64,000 nt of DNA from Silurus meridionalis (GCF_014805685.1 NC_060911.1:10908712-10972711), one strand, 5' to 3'; shown: positions 52,098 to 63,955, counted from the stretch's first letter. Translations and numbers: made by a program. Notes: a model not told the origin generated them from the letters alone.

Positions 52098-52675
52098 TTA
52101 TTCTCTAGGAAGGGATCTGGTCGTCCCAAACGTCTTCCATTTGAGGATTATGGAGGCCACTGTGTTCTTAGGAACCTTAAGTGCATCAGAGATTTTTTTG
52201 TAACCTTGGCCAGATCTGTGCCTTGCCACAATTCTGTCTCTGAGCTCTTCAGGCAGTTCCTTTGACCTAATGAATCTCATTTGCTCTGACATGCATTGTG
52301 ATCTGTAAGGTCTTATATAGACAGGTGTGTGCCTTTCCTAATCAAGTCCAATCACTATAATCAAACATTTCTGGACTCAAATGAAGGTCTAGAACCATCT
52401 TAAGGATGATCAGAAGAAATGGATAGCACCTGAGTTAAATATATGAGTGTCACAGCAAAGGGTCTGAATACTTAGGACCATGTGATATTTCAGTTTTTCT
52501 TTTTTAATAAACCTGCAACAATGTCAACAATTCTGTGTTTTTCGGTCAATATGGGGTGCTTTGTGTACATTATTGAGGAAAAGAAATGAACTTAAATGAT
52601 TTTAGCAAATGGCTGCAATATAACAAAGAGTGAAAAATTTAAGGGGGTTTGAATATTTTCCGTACCCACTGTGTA
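52098..52675 (-). pseudogene. Tc1-like element, 5' part with transposase N-terminus
   Basis: The - strand frame from 52292 reads MRFIRSKELPEELRDRIVAR, then YKKISDALKVPKNTVASII and KWKTFGTT, the paired-like helix-turn-helix DNA-binding domain of Tc1 transposases. The catalytic domain is absent. The terminal side ends gggggtttgaatattttccg at about 52640, matching the ends of the element at 1570-2640. Confidence 0.82.
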
Positions 52676-53075
52676 TAAAAAAAAAACAGATGTTCTTTCT
52701 GTTCTGTCTACAGGAAAATGCAGTTCTACCTCTGCCATGTGAATCTGTATTCTATGTGACTCTCAGGACTCTGTATTGTTGTGATACGTCATATTCATGT
52801 ATCAGCAGTGGTGCTGAGAGAACCAGTTGAGAACCAGTTTAGTGAGGAGAAATCGATCTACATATAAAATATTGGTCCCAAATTCTTGGTCACTCATAAT
52901 AGTATATCTACTAATAATTATTTATAAATAAATCATTCTTTACCAATGCTAATATGTTAAAAATGTGTCACAATACAAATGCCAAAGTGAATCAGATGCA
53001 CACTTTTTTAAATCGATGCATCACATCGTTAATATTAATGCTGATGCACGGATCAGTGAATCTTACCATCCCTAG
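52676..53075. repeat. third copy of the 3685 / 4540 repeat family
   Basis: acaggaaaatgcagttctac, cgtcatattcatgtatcagc and gatgcacactttttt match the copies in the rfc1 introns. It abuts the Tc1 fragment. Confidence 0.5.
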
Positions 53076-53724
53076 TGAGGATACACGTATAGCAACTTAT
53101 CACTATGCTCTAATCTGTTTCTAATGTCGCTTAGCAAAACAGATTTTTTTTAAGTACTTGTGTTTAATGCAAGTATCTACTGTATGAGATGTGCAACTGG
53201 TGTACTCACTGTACACTCATTTGTTGGAGGACGAGTGGGAGGAAAGGGCGCAAAGCTATTTACACTAAGGCACTTTGCAGTGGATTTGTAATGTAGTGAG
53301 GTAAATGTTAACAGAAAATTGTAATAGAACCCCTGCAGGTAAGTAAATATTATACATAGGTCTGGTTTGTGGCACACAAATTATTTTATAATTTATTATC
53401 AACTTATTTGTAATTGCTAAACGTATTTTATTAATAGATACAAGCATGATAAATATTTCAAGCTCCAAAATATAAAGCACAAAGTTGTGTAGATGCTTTG
53501 TAGACTTATGGACTTTACAATAACAGAGGACAGTCCCAGCTTTCAACGGGGTAAAGTAAAACATATGCTATACAGTAACACTAAAGGTTTGTGAATTTTA
53601 GTCCACATTTTGTCCCTGCTGTACTGTTATAAGAATATATATATTTATTTTGGGATGTGGTTGTGTGTCATTGTTCTCTGCAACAGATTACAAATATAAT
53701 GGAGTAATTTAATGCTTTTGTACG
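53076..53724. other. intergenic, no feature recognised
   Basis: AT-rich. Open frames on the - strand (53564-53177) have no protein signature. Confidence 0.45.
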
Positions 53725-53850
53725 GTGGCCGAGAAGTGCAAAACACATTAACAAATCCAAAAACAACATAACAAATCTAAAAAGGTAGGTATAGTTTGTG
53801 AATGGAAACTTGAAGTACAACAGTCTTTTTTTTTCTTTTTTAAAATGTAT

Positions 53851-53881
<31 letters not shown>

Positions 53882-54670
53882 TATTTTTATTAAGCAATTA
53901 ACCATATACAAACAACATGGCATTAACAAGTACAATTTACATTACAATACACAGAACAGGTGCATGAAAATACAAATATATACACATATATTTAGGGAAA
54001 AGAGGGGAAAAATAGCTAAATAAATACAATTTATAATAATAATAATAAAACCAAGTAAAAAAGTAAAATAAAAAAAAAGGGGTATGGTTTATTCTGTAAA
54101 TCATACTTTTCTATAAAGGACAAAAGATTCATTGCATTTTTCTTTTTAATCACTTTTAGAGCTTTTGTGAAAGAAATAAACCCATTATAAAATGCAAAAA
54201 AAAAACAGTGGTTTCACCTTTAAGTATTTCCAAAGATAATGTCCTTCACAGTAAAATTTCTTAGATGGGAAACCTTTGGGTAAAGCCAGTTATAGATATC
54301 AGACCATAAAGCGTCTGAAGTAACAGTCTGCAGCAGGAGAAAGTTGGAACGTATGTGTAAAAGTGTACAACTAATCTTTATGTCATGATATACTGCAGCA
54401 TCTCCAACATCACTGCATATGAATGTCCTTCCTCAAAATAGCTCAAAATTAATTCCAGTTTCTCCTTGCTTGCCAATGTTTACCTGTATATTTTAAATGA
54501 CAGGTGTCTCGTCCAATGATCAGTGGATTGGTGCGGTTTCCATTCACAAACTATACCTACCTTTCCCAGTTTGTCTGAAGCGTTGCACGAAACACATTAA
54601 CAAAGCCAAAAACACAACGACAGTTCAGACAAACCCGAAAAGGTAGGTATAGTTTGTGAATGGAAACCGC
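53725..54670. mobile_element. unclassified element with repeated inverted ends
   Basis: The word ggtaggtatagtttgtgaat plus ggaaac occurs at 53785 (forward), 54537 (complement) and 54643 (forward). The word cacattaacaaa-ccaaaaac occurs at 53745 and 54594. The body contains a (TTTA)n run (53848-53880). This fits a non-autonomous element with a further partial end duplicated on its right side. Confidence 0.55.
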
Positions 54671-56520
54671 ACCAATCCACTGCCCTTCCTCTCATTTACA
54701 CACATGTAATCTGTCTACTCTGTACTCTCCACCTCTCCAGGCTTTTCTCAACCTGCTCTCTACGCCCACACAAATCACAATATCATCCACAAACATCATA
54801 GTCCAAAGAGACTCCTGTCTGATCTCGTCTGTCAACCAGTCCATCACCACTGCAAGCAGGAAAGGGCTTAGAGCCAATCCTTGATGCAGTCCAACCCCCA
54901 CTGTAAACCAATCTGTTGTTCCTACTGCACACTTTACTACTGTCACACTGTCCTCATACATGTCCTGCACCGAACTCACACACTTCTCTGCCACACCAGA
55001 CTTCCTCATACAATACCACAACTCCTCTCTCGGCACCTTGTCATACGTTTTCTCTAAATCCACATACACACAATGCAACTCCTTCTGACCTTCTCTATAC
55101 TTCTCTATCAACATTCTCAAAGCAAATAATGCGTCTGTGGTGCTCTTCATCGGCATGAAACCATACTGTTGCTCACAGATGGTCGCCAGCTGGCTTCCAT
55201 TACTCTTTTCCATAACTTCATGGTGTGACTGATCAAATTTATTCCTCTGTAGTTACTCCACATCATCCACCTTTTTCTCTCTCATTTTCCTCAGTCATCA
55301 GCTGCTCAGAATATTCCCTCCACCATCTCAACACACTCTCCTCACTAGTCAACACATTTCCGTCTCCATCTTTTATTGCTCGAACTTGTAGCACATCCTT
55401 CCCAGCTCGGTCCCTCTGCCTGGCCAATCAGTATAAATCCTTTTCTCCTTCTTTAGTGTCCAAAGTCACATACAGCTCCTCATATGAGTTTTCCTTGGCT
55501 TTGGCAACATCCCTCTTCACCTGCTGCAACATCTCCCTGTCTCCATTATAACTTCTGCAGTAATCATCCAGCACCCCTTTACCACCACCAAGCCCCTGTC
55601 TGACCTCTTCCCTGAATTTCACACTACCGTCTTCCTCCTTCAGTGTCCACCATTCTTCTTTCAGTCCTCACTCTTCTCTTCTTCACCTCCAAAGTCATCC
55701 TACAGACCAACAATATATGCTGTCTCCAATTTCCTTCAGCTTTCATCTTCTACATAGAACATAGTCACCTGTGTGCACCTTCCTCCACTCTTATACATCA
55801 CCCTGTGCTCCTCCTTCTTCCTAAAATCAGTATTCACCACTGCCATTTCCATGATTTTAGCAACATCTACCACCATCTGCCTTTCCATGTTCCTCTCCTT
55901 AAGACCAAACCTACCCATCACCTCTTATCCCTTTACCAACATGTCCATTAAAGTCTACCCCAATCACCAATTGTTCTTCCCTAGGTAAACCTTCTACCAC
56001 TTCATCTAACGTACTTTAAAAGTTTTCCCTTTCCTCCACAACCCACTCATAGAGCATAAGCACTGATGACATTTATCATCACTCCTTCAACTTTCAGCTT
56101 CACGTTCATCACCCTATTAGAAACTCTTTTCACCTCCACTACACTCTTATTGTACTCTTCCTTTAGAATCCACCCTACACCATTTTTCTTTCCATCCACA
56201 CCATTATAGAACGGTATAAACCCACCATTAATGTTCCTGGCCTTACTCCCTTTTCACTTGGTCTCCTGAACAGACATGTCTACCTTTCTCCGCTCTGTCA
56301 TATCAGCTACCTCTCTCCCTTTACCAGTCATAGTTCCAACATTTTAAGTTCCAACCCTAACCTCCACTCTCCTACACTTCTCCTTTCCCTGTTGTCTCTG
56401 TAGGCATCTTCCTTCTCTCCTTCTCCCCCTTTGGCCAACAGTAGCCCAATTTCCACGGGTATCCTGTTGGCTAACGATACCTGTGGCAGTCGTTGTTAAC
56501 CCGGGCCTCTACTGATCCGG
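54670..56520 (-). pseudogene. RTE-like LINE, endonuclease and partial reverse transcriptase
   Basis: Read on the - strand from about 56500: endonuclease-type sequence (GRFGLKERN and MVVDVAKIMEMAVVNTDF at 55920-55736), then EEVRQGLGGGKGVLDDYC (55620-55570), then reverse transcriptase at 55165-54700 with EQQYGFMPMKSTTDALFALR, HCVYVDLEKTYDKVPREELW and the catalytic FVDD in TMMFVDDIVIC. Several frameshifts are present and the 3' third is missing. The family is that of the 3' ends at 34796-35175. Confidence 0.88.
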
Positions 56521-56690
56521 TATGAAAATATTGATTTGGCACAGGCTTGATGCCCTTCCTAACGCAACCCTCCCTATTTATCTGGGCGTGGGACCAGCAC
56601 TAAGAACGCACTGGCTTGTGCAACCCTAATGGCTGGGTTCTCAGAAAGTCTGTTTAAGTAACCTAATTAACATTAAATTAAATACAAATT
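56521..56690 (-). mobile_element. RTE-like LINE-associated segment
   Basis: ttgatttggcacaggcttga and tgcccttcctaacgcaaccc recur at 37036-37080. It lies at the 5' side of the LINE on the - strand. Confidence 0.55.
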
Positions 56691-58455
56691 ATTGCACAGC
56701 AAACACCTCTGACCTAAATATAGGATTGTTGAATATTAGATCTCTCATGTCAAAAGTGCTGACTATAAACGAAATTATTACCGACCAGGAGTCCTCCTGA
56801 GGTATAATTATATTCACCAGCCCCCGCCTTAATGGCAGAGGAGGCGGAGTCACAGCTATTTATAATAATAATCTAAACGTCACACAAAAAAACTAAACAC
56901 ATATGTAACACATTTGAAGTTCTTTTAAAAAACATAAAATATTTAATGTCCAAAATTAGGTCTAGTCAGTCAATTCTATTAATTATTATTTATAGACCCC
57001 CAGGGCCCTACTCTGATTTTCTCGTAGAATTTGCAGATTTCATCACAAATTTAGCTTCTTCTTTAGAAAGACATTAATTGATGGTGACTTTAATATTAAT
57101 TTTGATAATTAGGAAGACTCCTTATAAGCAGCAGTTGTGTCTATTATAGATTCAGTAGGAATGAATCAGAATGTTACAGGTCCCACTCATAGTGGTGGAC
57201 ACACTCTTGATTTGATATTAACATTTGGATTCAATATAAAAAATATAGTCATAATTCCACAGTCTGAAGCTATTTCAGACCATTACCTTTTCTCTTTTAA
57301 AATCTGCCTCAGTCATTGCATTAGTTCCTCACCCCCGTTACAGTGTTAAGTGTAAATTGTCGACATTAATTAGATCGCCGTCTGACCCCACAGAGCTCGA
57401 TTGGGCCACTGAATATCTAGAATCAACTTTCCGTTACACTCTAGATGCACACTTTTTCAGCATGCAAGCTAAAAATAAAATTACCAAGTCAAAATGATCT
57501 ACCTACTATAAAAATGCATAAATAAATATAAATTTTTTTAATGTCATGCAATCTACCCACACTACCTTTGCGATCGACCGGTAGATCTCGATCGACATAT
57601 TGGGCACCCCAAAATTATCAGGGAGAAAAAATTAGCACTGTGGTATAAAGATCATATGCGCACCTTAAAACAAACTATCCAAAAATTTGAACGTAAATGG
57701 CATCAAACCAAATTGACAAATTGAGTATTTTAAACAGCATGGAAGGAGAATCTCCTGAGTTACAGTATAGAGAAGCCCTTAGTGCTGCTGATCAGCATAT
57801 TTCTTTACCCTTTATAGAATATAACAGGCATAATCCTAGATTTTTATTCAGTATAAAGACAAAATTAACAGGAAATAAAAGCACCGCACACACAATCAAT
57901 AGGTAGTATTAATTTAATGAACTTTTTTAATAAAAAAGTTGTAAACATCAAGCAAAAAATCCAGGCAATCAATAAAAATCCAAACTATTTTATAAAAACC
58001 CTGTAAACAGCAGTGTAATTATTAATTTAATGAAACAGAAAATCAATTATAAAGTTTTTCTCCTATTCAAAAGAATGACTTAATTGAATTTATTTCCACA
58101 TCAAAATCATCAACCTGCATTCTCGATCCCTTGCCTACAGGTTTCTTCAAACACATAATACCAGAAGTTATTAAACCTGGTTTAAAATTAATAAACTCTT
58201 CCATCAGCACTGGTTATTTACATAAATCCTTCAACCTGCCAGTTATCATCCCCCTAATTAAGAAACCTGATCTTGACCCATGTCAGCTCTCCAACTATAG
58301 GCCAATATCAAACCTTTATCTCCAAGATTCTAGAAAAGGTTGTAGCACAGGAGTTCTTCTCACATCTACTTAGGAATACATTTAAAGACAGTCAGGATTT
58401 AGGCTTCATCATAGAATAGTGACAGTGCTAGTTAAAGTGGTAAATGACCTGTTAT

Positions 58456-58517
58456 GTCAGCTGCTTTGAAACAATGTCTGTTGTGAAAAGCACTATAGAC
58501 ATAAATTTGACTTGACT
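58456..58517 (+). mobile_element. 62-bp L2-like tail inserted in the LINE body
   Basis: gtcagctgctttgaaacaat to acataaatttgacttgac is the 3' end of the same LINE group. It splits the RT codons for VNDLL|LASDH. It is flanked by the duplicated TGTTAT (58450-58455 and 58518-58523). Confidence 0.85.
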
Positions 58518-59115
58518 TGTTATTGGCCTCTGATCATTTACTTGTTTTGCTCGACTTTATTGAAGCTTTTGACACAATTAATCATACTATCCTGCATGCT
58601 CGACTAGAGAACATTGTTGGAATAAAGGGAACAGCTCTCTCCTGGCTTGGGGCATATTTGACTGATCGCTGTCAGTTTGTGGATGTAAATGGTGAGTTCT
58701 CCACACTCTCTGAGGTAAAGTTTGGTTATCTGCAAGGATCTGTCTAAGGCCCACTGCTTTTCCTTTTATATATGCTGCCTCAGGGTGAAATTATACATAA
58801 ACATGGTATTCGCTTTCATTGCTATGCTGATGATACTCAGTTGTATATTTCAGCAAAAAACAGACAAAAGAGATCAGCTTAACAATGTTGAGGAGTATGT
58901 AAATTACATTAGACAGTGGATGCGTGATGCTTGAATTCCTTCTGCTCAACTTGGATAAGGACTCTGGATGGTGTTTCTGTTTCAGCGTGTACAGCAGTCA
59001 AAGATGGTGGGATTATTGACCCTAGTCTTTTCTTTGAGGCTCATGTGAATATGTGATGACAGGATGCAGAAAAACGAGTTCATGCTTTTGTTACTTCTCC
59101 ATTAGACTACTGTAA

Positions 59116-59378
59116 AAATCTGTAGAAAGAATATTACTTATAATCTTACATTCCAGTGCTCATGTTAGTTCTCACTCTCCAGTGTTTCGGCCACCGAAAA
59201 TTCACTGGTTCCTCTCAAGGTTTCTTTCTCATAACATCTAATGGACACAGTCGCCATGGCTGCTCATCAGGAAAAAAATGCACACTGTTCACCTTAACGT
59301 TTAAAATTCTGTAAAGCTGCTTTGAGACAATGTCTGTTCTGAAAAGCGCTATAAAAATAAACTTGACTTGACCTGACT
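59116..59378 (+). mobile_element. 263-bp L2-like tail inserted in the LINE body
   Basis: It contains ggttcctctcaaggtttctt and gtaaagctgctttgagacaa and ends ataaacttgacttgacctga. It splits the codons for LDYC|NALL and is flanked by TGTAA duplications (59111-59115 and 59379-59383). Confidence 0.85.
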
Positions 59379-59759
59379 TGTAACGCTTTACTGTCTGGGT
59401 GTTCGAGTAAGTGCATAAATAAGCTTCAGTTAGTTCAGAATGCAGCAGCAAGTGTCCTAATTAGATCTAGGAAATTTGACTACATCACCCCTGTTTTAAT
59501 CAGTCTTCACTGCTCCCAATTAAATATCGCATTGATTATAAAATACTACCAGAGGTGGCAAAAGTACACACATCCATTACTTAAGTAGAAGTACAGATAC
59601 TCATGTTTTAAAATACTCGGGTAAAAGTTGAAGTACTGATTAAACTTTTTTACTCAAGTGAAAGTAAAGAAGTCTTGGCTCTGACATTTACTTAAGTAAA
59701 AAGTAGTTATTACTGCTACCTGTTTTAGCTGTTAACTGGACCTCACATCATATTAATAT

Positions 59760-59760
<1 letters not shown>

Positions 59761-59838
<78 letters not shown>
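59761..59838. repeat. (GATA)n microsatellite
   Basis: About 19 AGAT units inside the hAT-type element. Confidence 0.95.
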
Positions 59839-59839
<1 letters not shown>

Positions 59840-60501
59840 ACATTGTCATTGCATTGTACAGGTACACAGCAACGAAATGCAGTTTGGCATCTACCAGAGT
59901 GCAAAAAGTAGCAATCGTGCAAATAGTGCAGATAAATATGTATCATATGCACAGCATGTGATATATATGTAAGCATATGTACAGTGATTAAATATAAAGG
60001 CTATAACAGTGCAGAGACGTGTGGACATCATTAAGAGCCTTTGCTATGTTTCCACACGGACAGTTAATGAGGTGATACCGGAGAAAGTGCATCGCTTCAA
60101 GTCAAGTCAAGAAGCTTTTATATATAATCATAGACATTTAACAGATTTAAATGATGTTTTGTTTTTATCTGTACGATCAATAAACACAGTCATTTAAGTT
60201 CGTGTGTCGCCATTATGAGGGAAAAACCCACAAAACGCCACCTAGAGGGTTAATTGTGTAAAACATGGCAGATTTGGTGTTTGATTTGAGACTTGGCGCA
60301 GAAATAAAACAAAAGTTTACTGATTAAAAATATTTTTCAGTGGAGTTTATTTATTTATTTTATATCTAAGGACGTCGTGAATAAATGTATGTTTTGCTGG
60401 AGGTTTTAATTTCGCCTCTTTTATATTTAGATATTTATTTATGTATTTATACTTTTTATAAACATGGTAAAAACAGAAATGCGTGCTGAATTGATAGCGT
60501 G

Positions 60502-60546
60502 TTAATGACTTCTAGTGCCCTTTAAAATAATTTGAATTTTGACAGC

Positions 60547-60620
<74 letters not shown>

Positions 60621-60846
60621 CAAATCTAATTAAAAATGTTGTTACCGAATGAATGTATCCAGACTGAACATCCACATATAGAACACAAGCAGAGAAAAGA
60701 TGATGATGATCATGAATGTGTCTGTTCTCAGTCATGTTCTCATCACTGACTCCCTCTGTCTCATCCACATTAACCCCAAACTTCTTACTGCATTCTGCCT
60801 GTTGATTCTTATCTTCGTAAAGAGTGAGAGTCAGGACTTTATACAC
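60502..60846 (-). other. unassigned open frame inside the hAT-type element
   Basis: The frame from 60846 reads MYKVLTLTLYEDKNQQAECS and then VDETEGVSDENMTENRHIHD before running into a (TA)n tract near 60617. About 75 residues look protein-like (balanced composition, no low complexity), but I recognise no family. A candidate for host sequence captured by a transposon; it could equally be chance. Confidence 0.3.
60550..60615. repeat. (TA)n microsatellite
   Basis: About 33 TA units inside the hAT-type element. Confidence 0.95.
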
Positions 60847-61240
60847 CAGCGGATTGAAAAAGACGCGCAGTAACAGGAAATCGGTTGTTCAGCTGAAATC
60901 GGCGCGCAGTGAAAATAAAAAATATATATTTTACCAAATCAATGGATTAAAACTAAAGTAACAAGCCGGTTTTGAAAATGTAAGAAGTAAAAAGTACAGA
61001 TATTTGTGTAAAAATGTAATGAGTAAAAGTAAAAAGTTGTCTGAAAAATAAATAGTGGAGTAAAGTACTGATACCAGAAAAATCTACTTAAGTACAGTAA
61101 CAAAGTATTTGTACTCCGTTACTTCCCACCTCTGAATACTACTACTGACGTATAAAGCACTTAACAGTCTCTCGCCGCAGTATCTGAGTGAACTCCTGTA
61201 CAGTTATGATCCCCCACGCCTACTTGTAATTGTATTTAAT

Positions 61241-62520
61241 TGATTTTGGCATGTAACTACTGCGATAAATGGGGGATGACTGTGATATAAATTATTCCTA
61301 ATCTGAGATTCACAAACAGTTGTTGTTCCCGTTTTTGTCAATACTGAATATACTGAATACAAAAATACAGTAAATACTCAATGTAGCGTTTAAACAATCA
61401 CCATCAGACCGTGTTTTTGTAAACATATATGGTGAATGTTTAATCAGTATATTGAGTATTGACCGTATTTCTGTAAACTTATACTCCGAATGTAAACCAT
61501 GTCTGACAAAAATGCATCAAATTCTGCTTACTGACAGAATGGACATATGACTCTGGGCCTGCACAACCTGCATTTACTGAGAGAATGGTTATTTAAATAT
61601 TGTATCAAGAGATATTATAGGAAAATGTCAGAAGAACAACCTGTATTATGAAATTAATGAAAGATAAATAAATAAGTGATGCAACAAAACACAGACACAC
61701 AAAATTCACAAGTAAATCAATAAAAGAAGGATTTAGAAAGAAGGAAATCTATCACATGAGCACCAGAGTGCTGCAACAAATCCAGCAAATATTGAAATTA
61801 ATTGAGGTACAGAAAAGATTTAATGGAGCTTATTTCTGGAAAGGTTCAGTTATACAATTCAATAGTTCAAATACTTTAAATTATAAATCAGTGTTTTTTA
61901 ATGATGACATAAAGAGGACATTATTGTATGTTTAATCAAGACACCCAGATGATACACTGGTGGGTAAAAGGGAATTTCACAAGCTGGTAGACAAGCATGA
62001 AGAGCTGTGCTATATTTATTTTGGCTTTTTGACATTTTTCTGCCTGGCATGCATGTCAAAATGAAACAACGATAAAAGGCACAAACAACATGACCACATG
62101 CAGACACAGGAGCTTATGAGCCTATTGCCATATATACTGTCCATAGCTCAGCACTGGCTTTCTTGTTTAGATTTTTTAGTAAATACTACACATAATGTAG
62201 TTAAAGGTTTGTTAATCAAACTAAGATACTTATTCATCAGAATTATCCCTACAATCAGTAGTGGTGCCATTGGCACACATTCCCATCACCTGAGAGTAAG
62301 GACCACTTGCTTAATATATAAGCACTCCTTTCTTTTATCATTCTATACCATCTCTCCCTCACCTAAAGCTTATTTCCACCATTTATGACAACACCCTGTT
62401 CAAGGCATCCGTCAAAAAAAAAAAAAAATAAGAGAGAAATCAGGACAAGATAAGAGCAGGCTGCCACAAAGTGCACCTGAGTAATAGGCCATTGCCACTA
62501 CTCTGTCAACTAGACCAAAT
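61241..62520. other. intergenic, no clear feature
   Basis: AT-rich; an A run at 62414-62430. A loose inverted similarity between 61340-61385 and 61435-61480 (atactgaat/cagtatattgagtattga words) is the only structure seen. Confidence 0.4.
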
Positions 62521-62527
62521 GTTTTTG

Positions 62528-62865
62528 CCCCCTTTTTACTGAGGTCAGTTAAACGGCCAATGATGTGCAATGACTCTGCAGTGATGACCAGCCAGCCCCA
62601 AAAATGACCTCCATTTTGGTGTGGGGTCCAGCCAGGCCTTCTTAGTTTTAAAAATTAATGAATGCCCAGATACGGTACTTACAATGCATCTGCACACTTC
62701 TTTAAATTTACATTTGAAAGGAAATTTCCCATTTCATCTCAGATTTGGTCCAGATTTTCATGCTCCTTTTAGTGAGGTCAGTCGAAAGGCTAGTGATATC
62801 AGATTACTTTGTAACAAATCTGCAATGATGACCAGCCAGTACCAAGAATGACCTCACCTGCCTTT
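62528..62865. repeat. pair of about 90-bp direct repeats, 235 bp apart
   Basis: 62534-62615 and 62766-62855 share gaggtcagt-aa-ggc-a-tgat and gcagtgatgaccagccag/gcaatgatgaccagccag, followed in both by aatgacctc. Unclassified tandem-like structure. Confidence 0.65.
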
Positions 62866-62892
62866 TTGGTCTTTGGTTTTGGGCAGGGTGTA

Positions 62893-63200
62893 TTTCAATT
62901 CAGTTTAATTCAATTCAATAAATGTTTAATGGAATAGTGCTTTTAACAATGAACATTGTCTCAAAGCAGATTTACAGAGATAAAGTGGTAATAAAAAAAC
63001 ATATGTTTGTTCATAGTATTTGAAGGTTTGTCCCTAATGAGTGAGCCAGTGGTAACTGTGGCAAGGAAAAACTCCCTGAGAAGAAACCTTGAGAGGAACC
63101 AGACTCAAATGGGAACCACCCTAATCTGGGTGGCACCGAATGACCATTCATCACAGTTACATCAGGTGTGCATTGATAGGAGATTAAATGCAACCTGTGG
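62893..63200 (-). mobile_element. L2-like LINE 3' tail (complement)
   Basis: ttcaattcagtttaattcaa, gcttttaacaatgaacattg, tggcaaggaaaaactccctg and gaaaccttgagaggaaccag: one of the longer tail copies, extending to the caccctaatctgggtg block. Confidence 0.75.
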
Positions 63201-63359
63201 TGACAGGAAGAGATCTCTTTAGACTAACCAATCAAGACGTGCACTGTTCTACACATAATAGCAGCCACTGTACTTGTAATGTAATTAGACACTTCTTTGT
63301 GGTTGGATTTGTGTGTGCATTTTCCTTTGACAGTTTTCTTTTAGCACACCAATCTTTAC

Positions 63360-63955
63360 ATCTATACTATATGGTCAAAACCGTTAGACCACTGTCCATT
63401 ACACCTATATGAACCTACTGAACATCACATTGTTGTTTTCAACTCCACTCAGTTTTGTGGCCTTTCTGTAAGGCTTTTTAATAATTTAGTCACAAATGTG
63501 TTAGTGAGGTTGGGTAAAAATGCTGGAATGCAGTCACAAGTTCATCACAAATGTGTTTAGTAGTGTTGAATTCAGGGCTTTATGCACATCATATCAGTTC
63601 TCCATTCCAACCTCAGGAATCCATGTCTTTATAGATCTCATTTTTCATGTAGGAATAGAAAAGGGTCCTTCCCAAAAAGTACCACAAAGTCTACAATGCC
63701 ATTTTCCTTTACTAAAATAAAAGAGCCCAAAAGCCACTGAAAAACATCCCCAGACCATCATTCCTCCTCTACCTTACTTTAGTGTTGTAATATGCATCGT
63801 GTCAGTTGTATTCCTTTGCAATCCATGTCTTTTTGGACCTTGCTTTGTACATAAAAGGGATTGCAAAGGCATCCTATAATTGTGTGCTTCACACTTTGTG
63901 TATCACCTGTTTTGGGAATGTGAATGTCAGGTGTCCACAAACTTTGGACACTATG
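63360..63955. mobile_element. non-autonomous DNA transposon, 1469-3008 family, near full length
   Basis: Left end tctatactatatggtcaaaa and right end caggtgtccacaaactttgg followed by acactatgctgtg: inverted ends about 600 bp apart. The middle contains aatccatgtctttttggacc and gcaatccatg words seen in the other copies. No gene. Confidence 0.6.

Larger units (their letters stand above)
59550..61134. mobile_element. hAT-type non-autonomous element (1585 bp) inserted in the LINE
   Basis: The ends cagaggtgg and ccacctctg are perfect inverted repeats. The 8-bp duplication AATACTAC flanks them (59542-59549 and 61135-61142), as expected for hAT. The sub-termini carry many gtaaaagt/aagtac words. The interior holds (GATA)n, a tail-like repeat (59838-59960), a (TA)n tract and an open frame on the - strand. 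No transposase. Confidence 0.88.
56690..61240 (+). pseudogene. L2-like LINE body broken by three later insertions
   Basis: Ordered + strand pieces: endonuclease (56730-57340: GLLNIRSLMSKVLTI, GRGGGVTAIYNNN, GHTLDLILTFGF, AISDHYLFSFK); RT start (58128-58320: LPVIIPLIKKPDLDPCQLSN and YRPISNL); RT core (58517-58747: LLDFIEAFDTINHTIL, GTALSWLGAYLTDRCQFV and LQGSV); then LVHAFVTSPLDYC (59080-59110), CINKLQLVQNAAASVLIRSR (59410-59470) and, after a 1.6-kb insertion, QYLSELLYSYDPP-like sequence (61170-61220). The catalytic YADD region is only weakly readable near 58825. Numerous indels; dead copy. Confidence 0.85.

Noticed and set aside
54692..55213. Host gene with a polymerase-like FVDD motif
   Set aside because: The motif and neighbours are those of an RTE-type LINE reverse transcriptase, with endonuclease sequence upstream and frameshifts.
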